Position numbers and translations under genes: made by a program. DNA of 9,726 nucleotides from NCBI GenBank assembly GCA_016203825.1, contig JACQMA010000157.1, positions 1 to 9,726 on the forward strand, written 5' to 3'. The notes beneath the pieces were generated by a model, which searched no databases, was not told the DNA's origin, and saw only the letters and a program-made list of their open reading frames with translations. This document shows, piece after piece, positions 1-4,523 of this stretch. Every line of letters begins with the position of its first letter. The first letter of the stretch is position 1. This stretch comes from Deltaproteobacteria bacterium. Its GTDB lineage: Bacteria > UBA10199 > 2-02-FULL-44-16.

Positions 1-812
1 CAGGTGAGGTCCGGTCGGATGTTGAATCGACCTTGGGCGCCGCGGAAACCCACGCGAAAACCCGTCATGACTTCGTCAAAGATCAGGAGCGATCCAAAAC
101 GGTCGCAGAGTTTTCGAAGCCCCTCGAGAAATCCCGGCTTCGGTGGGACACACCCCATATTCCCGGCGACGGGTTCGACGATGATGGCCGCGACTTCGTT
201 GCCCACTTTTTCCATGATCGCAGCGAGGGCGGCGATATCATTATAGGAGGTGACGATCGTGTCACGCGCGGCCGTCTCGTTAATCCCCGCCGACGTCGGC
301 GTTCCACATGTCGCTGCACCAGAACCGGCCTTGACGAGCAGAAAGTCGGCGTGACCGTGGTAGCAGCCTTCAAATTTTATGATCTTCGTGCGACCCGTCG
401 CCCCGCGCGCGAGGCGCAACGCCGACATCGTCGCTTCCGTCCCGGAGTTCACGAACCGCAGCATTTCCATCGAAGGGAAGGCTTCGGTGACGAGTTCGGC
501 GAGGTTCGTTTCGAGTTCTGTCGGTGCCCCGTAGCTCGTCCCTCGCTCCGCCGCCTGGGCGATCGCCGTGACGACGTTGGGATGCGCGTGGCCGACAATC
601 ATCGGGCCCCAAGAACCGACGTAATCAATGTATTCTTTTCCCTCGATGTCCCAGAGATGGGCCCCTTTTGCGCGCGCGATGAAAGGGGGGGTGCCACCGA
701 CACTGCCAAAGGCGCGCACGGGAGAATTGACCCCGCCGGGAAAGTAACGTTTGGCGCATTCAAAGGCCTTTTCGGATGTGGACGACATCGGCGAAGGGGA
801 TTGCCATGTCAT
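1..812 (-). CDS. hemL: glutamate-1-semialdehyde 2,1-aminomutase, N-terminal part (runs off left edge)
   Basis: PLP-dependent cytoplasmic enzyme that converts glutamate-1-semialdehyde to 5-aminolevulinate, the last step of the C5 route into heme. Translating the minus strand from 812 gives 270 residues with HemL signatures: [18 protein letters not shown] at about 23-40, a [14 protein letters not shown] segment at 65-78, [15 protein letters not shown] at 122-136 (cofactor phosphate region), GCYHGHAD at 149-156, and [12 protein letters not shown] at 245-256, whose Asp246 should contact the pyridine nitrogen. The family is about 430 aa, so roughly 160 C-terminal residues, including the Schiff-base lysine, lie beyond the left edge. 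I chose the ATG at 812 because a GAGGA ribosome site sits 5 nt before it. An in-frame ATG at 788 would drop eight non-conserved residues. The gene is divergent from the large plus-strand genes and stands alone in this window. No clear promoter was found upstream. Confidence 0.96.
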   Translation of the reverse strand, partial: MTWQSPSPMSSTSEKAFECAKRYFPGGVNSPVRAFGSVGGTPPFIARAKGAHLWDIEGKEYIDYVGSWGPMIVGHAHPNVVTAIAQAAERGTSYGAPTELETNLAELVTEAFPSMEMLRFVNSGTEATMSALRLARGATGRTKIIKFEGCYHGHADFLLVKAGSGAATCGTPTSAGINETAARDTIVTSYNDIAALAAIMEKVGNEVAAIIVEPVAGNMGCVPPKPGFLEGLRKLCDRFGSLLIFDEVMTGFRVGFRGAQGRFNIRPDLT

Positions 813-1002
813 CGAGTTCCTCGCAATGACGAATTGAGGTGCATGATCAAAAACAGAGCAACATCGTCGAAAAGCTGCCGATAACGTATGTGCGTGACCA
901 CAATCATGTGTGAAGGGAGTTGACAAAAATGATGCGGTGCGACAAAAGGCACGCACTTTCGAATGGTTATGCAATTCCATCGAACACAGTCCTAGGGACA
1001 TG
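813..1002. other. divergent intergenic region, no confident gene
   Basis: This gap lies between the hemL start and the first plus-strand hairpin and must carry the hemL promoter. On the minus strand I see only weak matches, such as TTCACA 18 nt from CATACG, and I do not call them. On the plus strand an exact TTGACA lies at 920-925, but the 15-19 nt positions after it hold no -10-like hexamer. A short GTCC/GGAC inverted repeat lies at 989-999. Together with the terminator just downstream, this leaves room for a short plus-strand transcript, but no gene can be supported. A 32-codon minus-strand ORF (809-907) overlaps the hemL start by ATGA, but it has no ribosome site and looks accidental. Confidence 0.5.
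818..822 (-). promoter_or_regulatory. ribosome binding site of hemL
   Basis: GAGGA on the minus strand, 5 nt before the ATG at 812. It decides between that start and the in-frame ATG at 788, which has no comparable site. Confidence 0.6.
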
Positions 1003-1029
1003 GGGAGCCATAAGGCTCCCTATTTTTTT
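1003..1029 (+). terminator. intrinsic terminator-like hairpin, upstream (leader of first giant gene)
   Basis: GGGAGCC (1003-1009) pairs perfectly with GGCTCCC (1014-1020) around an ATAA loop, followed by TATTTTTTT. The T-tract is on the plus strand only, so hemL (minus) is not its target. No plus-strand gene is seen upstream. It therefore ends either a short unannotated transcript or a leader transcript of the gene starting at 1141. Confidence 0.75.
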
Positions 1030-1036
1030 GAGCGAT

Positions 1037-1084
1037 ATGATCAACACGATTTGTTGGCATAAAGAGCATGTCCTGAACCCGTAA
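1037..1084 (+). CDS. possible 15-codon leader peptide before the first giant gene
   Basis: The ATG at 1037 opens the short ORF MINTICWHKEHVLNP, with TAA at 1082-1084. The stop lies 4 nt before the 12-bp terminator-like hairpin at 1089-1116, so a ribosome terminating here would cover part of the hairpin's left arm. The ribosome site is weak: only GAG at 1030-1032, 4 nt before the ATG. The case rests on the parallel with the better supported short ORF in the leader of the second giant gene (4407-4445), which also stops at a hairpin. The two peptides share no obvious sequence and neither has a run of one amino acid as in classical biosynthetic attenuators. It may be a chance ORF. Confidence 0.3.
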   Translation: MINTICWHKEHVLNP

Positions 1085-1095
1085 CCACGGGGTTC
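1075..1095 (+). promoter_or_regulatory. candidate antiterminator pairing in the leader
   Basis: GAACCC (1075-1080), inside the last codons of the possible leader peptide, is the exact complement of GGGTTC (1090-1095), which is part of the left arm of the terminator-like hairpin at 1089-1116. The two structures exclude each other, which is the arrangement expected of an attenuator. Six base pairs with a 9-nt loop is much weaker than the 12-bp terminator, so it would need help, for example from a stalled ribosome or a protein. Confidence 0.3.
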
Positions 1096-1128
1096 CGACC
1101 TTTGGGTCGGAACCCCTTTTTTGTTTTT
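1089..1128 (+). terminator. strong terminator-like hairpin just before the first giant gene
   Basis: A perfect 12-bp stem (1089-1100 with 1105-1116) and a TTTG loop are followed by six T, G and five T. This is a textbook intrinsic terminator, yet only 12 nt separate the end of the T-tract from the ATG at 1141 and those nucleotides hold the ribosome site. No promoter fits in between, so the gene must be transcribed by reading through the hairpin. I read it as a conditional terminator (attenuator). The alternative, a plain 5' UTR hairpin, would not need the T-tract. Confidence 0.75.
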
Positions 1129-1130
1129 GT

Positions 1131-1136
1131 AAGGAG
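1131..1136 (+). promoter_or_regulatory. ribosome binding site of first giant gene
   Basis: AAGGAG with a 4-nt spacer to the ATG at 1141. It favours that ATG over an in-frame TTG at 1102, which lies in the loop of the hairpin and would have to be translated out of the stem. Confidence 0.75.
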
Positions 1137-1140
1137 AACG

Positions 1141-4100
1141 ATGGCAGTCGAGCAACTCCAATCAGGGATTTCTCTCCCTTCGGGTGGGATGTTCTTTGCC
1201 GCCGATACCCTTGTTTGCGACGAGGCCTATGGGGAGGATCTGGTTGATGCACGGACCTTGGGCGAACTTCACGGTACCCTCGCCCGTCTTGAAGCGGGCC
1301 AGTCACGAGCGCAGCACGAGGTTGGCAAGACTCAATACGCGATTGATCGCGCTACCCTTCCAGCCATTTTCATCGAAACGATGGCGCCAGGGACCTCGCT
1401 GATCCTTGATGATCAGCGGCTGCCCCTCCTCGATCGCCGCGAAGCGATTCAGCGTGATCTCACCCGCCACCAGAAACAGATTGCTCATGTTCAGGGAGAG
1501 ATCGCGACCATTACACGCAAACGCGCCGATCACGAAGCGGGCAGGCTGCTGGCCACCTTTGGACACAATGGCAATCCCCAAGACTACCTTTATTTCAGTG
1601 GGTTGGATGAGCTTCCTGCAGAAGAAATGGCAATGCTGGGGTCTCTCTATGCCGATTTTGGAATTCATGACGTTGCCTCTCAGTATTTTGTGGTGGCCTC
1701 AGAGCTTGCGGATGATACCCGTCAATCAGACCTCATGCTTACCGCGGCCTACCGCACAGCTCCCAAAAAGAGTCCGCTTCTTGCTGGTGATCGGGATGAA
1801 CTGAGTCGGACGCTCCATCAGTTGGGGGAGCGTATCGGAAGCCATCAGAGTGGTGACCGCGCCCGTTTCCTCTCGGCGCGTTTTCATGCGTTGCGCGAAT
1901 CTCTTGATCCTGCCGAATTCAGCGGAGACGATCCGCTGGAAATCGAGATTATCCTCATCGATCGAGCAATGCCACCCCATATTGGACGCAGACAAACCTT
2001 TGATGACGTGGGTGCCTGGGCTGATCTCACCCAAGAAGTGAATGATTACGAAATTGCTTTGAAGAGCCTTCCGTCGCGCCGTCATGGAATTGAGGCAGCG
2101 GAGTCTTTGCGACAGAAATTCCGTGAACGCGTTGATCTTGTGGCCCAGATGGCTTTACCCTTTGCGACGACCATGATCGCTGATGAACGCGGTGAGCCGG
2201 AGGTTTCCCTCCCCAATCCGTGGGGGAGAGAGCTTGCCGAGCGTTTGGTCGGCATGTCTGCCCAAGTTGAAGTAACCTCGCGTTTACTCTCGGGTGAAGC
2301 CATTGACGCCATCACCAGATTTCGGGAACTCAAAATCCTTCTCCCGGCGTCACCAACCCTTGCGGCCTATGAGCGATCGATGACCGCACGGTATCCGGCA
2401 CTCGATCGAGGCGACGGACATTTTATCAACCAGTTTGATCGCGATGACGATGCCGCGGTGGTGAGCCTTCTCCCGTCCTATTTGGGGACGCAATCCATCG
2501 TGGAAGATATCGGTATTCCTTTAGGAGGCGCTGGTTTAGGGGCCGCACTCCTGTGTTTTGCGGCAGGTACTCCGAGCCTTGCGGCATGTGGTGGTATTGC
2601 CACCGTGGGTGGCATGATCGGCGCCGGTGGCGGTATCGCCTTCAACCACTGGAAGGATTATCGCGATGCGCAGGATGTCTTGGATCAGGCATCGCGGAGC
2701 GGATTTTCGCCGGTTTTTTACGATGATGCCGTCAGACAATGGGGAATCCAAGGGGCGGGCGATGGTGTTTCCGCAGCGATGGTTGGTTTTGCTGGTCCTA
2801 GTGTTACTCGAGTGCTTCGAACAACCGGCAGGTTTCTTTTGGGGAATGGCGCCAATGGTTCCATTCCAATATCAATTGCGCCCGATGCCGTTGAAGAAGT
2901 TCTTAATCAGATTCCTCGTTGGGGAGGGTGGGAGGCCTATTATGCCAGTCGTATTAGCGGCGCTCCTGTCTTTTTAAATCGTTCGTCGAGTTTTTACCGT
3001 TTTTGGGGAGGCAATGCGCTGTGGGCCGCTGGCTTGGGATATGCCGGATATGATTTGGCAACCCTCCCCGATGGTTCGATCGGCTGGGATGGAATCCACT
3101 CGTGGAAAGGTGTAGCGGGGACAACGTTTGGTCTGGCTCGCCTTGGTCGCCCCATGATTCGGTTCGAAACCATTGGTGCTGGTTTAGGGGCTGGGGTGAG
3201 TGTTGCCGTTCAGGCCTCCCTCATGCTCTTGGCCGGCGCTTCATCGTCAACGGACATGAATAAAAATGCGGTGATTACGGCGGGCGTTATTCCCTATGGC
3301 ATGGTGGTCTTTATGGGCCAGTGGAGTGTGTATGGAGCTCCATTTTTACGTTCGAATTGGGTCGGGACGCGTTTACTGTCCCTGAACGAAGCGGTTGGTG
3401 GCGGCCCCGGTCGGGCACTGGCGGCTCTAACTCCACCGATTGTGCGTCGTCCCGGTGCTCTCACAGGCTTTGTGGATAACAACTGGCGTCGTATAGCACT
3501 CACCGCCGATGGTGCACGGGCCCTTGCCAACGTGAATGCAACCACGAATGCCATTTTTACGGGACTCACCGCAGATGTGCAAGGCATCGATCGTCAGAAT
3601 GGTCTCCTCTCCCGCGTCCCCAAACAATGGCTCTTCCATCGTTTTCTTGGTCGTCGCCAATTGTATTATGGATACGCAACAACCCCCGGCCAGCTTCTCG
3701 CGCGCGGCGGTGGAGGGGGAATGGAAGTTGCGATCGGTTCGTTCGCCAACCCCCATTCGAGAAAGGGGCGCAATCTTCCCGGAGTCGATCGAAGACTCGA
3801 TGGATATCGCGAGTACAAATACGACCCCATTGCGATTGCGGCGTCTTCTTTGAGGAGGCAGGATCCAACGGGAGATTACGATTATGAATTGCTCCAGCGC
3901 ATCCAGGATGGAGTTGTGAGTTACGGTCCCCTCAACGCAGCAGTCTCATCAATGAAGTACGGTGGGGTCCAATGGGAATCGATCGACTACAAGAGTCTTG
4001 CGGGTCATATGCAATATTTTGAAAATGCTTCCGCCAAACACAGGCAAAGGTTGGCGAGGGAAACAGAGCGCCTGAAACAGGCTGTTGCCTCGGGTCGCAT

Positions 4101-4308
4101 TGCCGATCCTCTCGATGTCCACACCGTCATCGCCATGGACCTCATGCGTCGTGCCGCTTATGGATCGCGGACGGAAAGGAATGGTACGGGTCTTGAGCTC
4201 GCAATTGGAGTGAAGAAGGGGATAGAACTGGCGGACTTGGTCGATGAGATCAACCGGGGTGAAAGAGACCGTTCGTTACGCGAGCCACCTCACGATCATC
4301 ATCAATGA
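1141..4308 (+). CDS. giant protein of unknown function, paralogue A (coiled coil, TPR-like hairpin, glycine-rich hydrophobic core)
   Basis: This 1055-aa protein belongs to no family I recognise and has no signal peptide. Its parts in order are: a non-basic N-terminus; a charged, probably coiled-coil stretch at about 96-135; a TPR-like hairpin at 164-189 (LGSLYADFG then A..Y...A spacing); an alpha-helical charged region to about 400; a conserved LAAYERSMTARYPAL at 407-421; a glycine-rich hydrophobic hairpin at about 457-502; further apolar stretches at 625-642, 677-702 and 709-728; a five-glycine run at 856-860; a charged helical tail; and the C-terminal end HDHHQ. The downstream giant gene encodes the same layout, so the pair arose by tandem duplication. 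No catalytic motif is visible. The glycine-rich hairpin suggests membrane insertion or a tightly packed helical core; that is inference. Expression probably depends on reading through the hairpin ending 24 nt upstream. Confidence 0.9.
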   Translation: MAVEQLQSGISLPSGGMFFAADTLVCDEAYGEDLVDARTLGELHGTLARLEAGQSRAQHEVGKTQYAIDRATLPAIFIETMAPGTSLILDDQRLPLLDRREAIQRDLTRHQKQIAHVQGEIATITRKRADHEAGRLLATFGHNGNPQDYLYFSGLDELPAEEMAMLGSLYADFGIHDVASQYFVVASELADDTRQSDLMLTAAYRTAPKKSPLLAGDRDELSRTLHQLGERIGSHQSGDRARFLSARFHALRESLDPAEFSGDDPLEIEIILIDRAMPPHIGRRQTFDDVGAWADLTQEVNDYEIALKSLPSRRHGIEAAESLRQKFRERVDLVAQMALPFATTMIADERGEPEVSLPNPWGRELAERLVGMSAQVEVTSRLLSGEAIDAITRFRELKILLPASPTLAAYERSMTARYPALDRGDGHFINQFDRDDDAAVVSLLPSYLGTQSIVEDIGIPLGGAGLGAALLCFAAGTPSLAACGGIATVGGMIGAGGGIAFNHWKDYRDAQDVLDQASRSGFSPVFYDDAVRQWGIQGAGDGVSAAMVGFAGPSVTRVLRTTGRFLLGNGANGSIPISIAPDAVEEVLNQIPRWGGWEAYYASRISGAPVFLNRSSSFYRFWGGNALWAAGLGYAGYDLATLPDGSIGWDGIHSWKGVAGTTFGLARLGRPMIRFETIGAGLGAGVSVAVQASLMLLAGASSSTDMNKNAVITAGVIPYGMVVFMGQWSVYGAPFLRSNWVGTRLLSLNEAVGGGPGRALAALTPPIVRRPGALTGFVDNNWRRIALTADGARALANVNATTNAIFTGLTADVQGIDRQNGLLSRVPKQWLFHRFLGRRQLYYGYATTPGQLLARGGGGGMEVAIGSFANPHSRKGRNLPGVDRRLDGYREYKYDPIAIAASSLRRQDPTGDYDYELLQRIQDGVVSYGPLNAAVSSMKYGGVQWESIDYKSLAGHMQYFENASAKHRQRLARETERLKQAVASGRIADPLDVHTVIAMDLMRRAAYGSRTERNGTGLELAIGVKKGIELADLVDEINRGERDRSLREPPHDHHQ

Positions 4309-4393
4309 CGAGTCAAATCTTGTTTCACCTCCGTCACCGATATGTTACAAAACCAGTATATTTTTTCACTTGATTGCGAAAAAGAGATTGGTT
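4309..4393 (+). promoter_or_regulatory. 5' part of the leader of the second giant gene, possible promoter
   Basis: AT-rich for this window. TATATT at 4357-4362 is one base from the -10 consensus, but no good -35 lies 15-19 nt upstream, so a promoter here is only possible. There is no terminator directly after the stop of the first giant gene. The hairpin at 4444-4459 is the first one reached, so the transcript of the first gene probably extends into this leader. Confidence 0.2.
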
Positions 4394-4399
4394 AGGAGG
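4394..4399 (+). promoter_or_regulatory. exact AGGAGG ribosome binding site of the leader ORF
   Basis: A full AGGAGG with a 7-nt spacer to the ATG at 4407. It is stronger than the ribosome sites of the large genes in this window, and it drives only a 12-codon ORF. It is the main reason to think that ORF is translated. Confidence 0.6.
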
Positions 4400-4406
4400 C
4401 GGCCCA

Positions 4407-4445
4407 ATGCTGTTCACGAACTATGACATGGAAATATCGATTTAA
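4407..4445 (+). CDS. 12-codon leader peptide before the second giant gene
   Basis: The ATG at 4407 opens MLFTNYDMEISI with TAA at 4443-4445. An exact AGGAGG lies 7 nt upstream, the best translation signal in the window. The stop codon overlaps the first two bases of the hairpin stem that starts at 4444, so a ribosome at the stop would prevent that hairpin from folding. Short ORFs placed this way against an intrinsic terminator are the hallmark of leader-peptide attenuation. The peptide has no run of a single amino acid and resembles no leader peptide I know, so the sensed signal is unknown. A chance ORF downstream of a chance Shine-Dalgarno sequence cannot be excluded. Confidence 0.5.
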   Translation: MLFTNYDMEISI

Positions 4446-4463
4446 GCGCCGACGCGCTTTTTT
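4444..4463 (+). terminator. terminator-like hairpin overlapping the leader-peptide stop
   Basis: AAGCGC (4444-4449) pairs with GCGCTT (4454-4459) around a CGAC loop, in a run of six T at 4458-4463. The stem is short (6 bp) but GC-rich. It could end the transcript of the first giant gene, act as an attenuator for the second, or both. Confidence 0.55.
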
Positions 4464-4476
4464 AGGGACCCTCAAG

Positions 4477-4507
4477 GGGGATCCGATCTTCGATCGGGTC
4501 CCCTTTT
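4477..4507 (+). terminator. strong terminator-like hairpin just before the second giant gene
   Basis: A 12-bp stem (4477-4488 with 4492-4503, one G.U pair at 4482/4498) with a TTC triloop is followed by TTTT, GCG and TTTT. The stem ends 20 nt before the ATG at 4524, almost the same spacing as in the first giant gene (24 nt) but with a different sequence. No promoter fits between it and the start. GGGACCC at 4465-4471 could pair with GGGTCCC at 4496-4502 in the right arm, giving a possible competing fold. Confidence 0.65.
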
Positions 4508-4514
4508 GCGTTTT

Positions 4515-4520
4515 GAAAGG
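4515..4520 (+). promoter_or_regulatory. weak ribosome binding site of second giant gene
   Basis: GAAAGG with only 3 nt to the ATG at 4524. It still favours this ATG over the in-frame TTG at 4506, which lies in the T-tract of the hairpin. Confidence 0.4.
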
Positions 4521-4523
4521 CCC

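Noticed and set aside
33..884. A 283-codon open frame on the plus strand opposite hemL
   Set aside because: It is the antisense of hemL, whose translation matches the family over all 270 visible residues. The plus-strand product is Arg-rich and low in normal composition, typical of a shadow of a G+C-rich gene.
809..907. A 32-codon minus-strand ORF ending in an ATGA overlap with the hemL start
   Set aside because: It has no ribosome site, unremarkable composition, and hemL has its own good Shine-Dalgarno site. It is probably the hemL 5' UTR.
1000..1062. A 20-codon plus-strand ORF running through the first hairpin ([10 protein letters not shown]...)
   Set aside because: The only ribosome-site-like bases (AGGG) are 2 nt from the ATG, and its sequence is dictated by the hairpin and T-tract. 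The ORF at 1037-1084 has a more meaningful stop position.
1058..1090. Flagellar-sigma-like (TAAA ... CCGTAA) and sigma54-like (TGGCAT ... GC) promoter resemblance
   Set aside because: Spacing and key positions do not fit either consensus, and the second leader has no equivalent.
4342..4395. A 17-codon ORF (MLQNQYIFSLDC...) early in the leader of the second giant gene
   Set aside because: No ribosome site precedes it; its stop codon overlaps the AGGAGG of the next short ORF, which could mean coupling, but the evidence is too thin to call.
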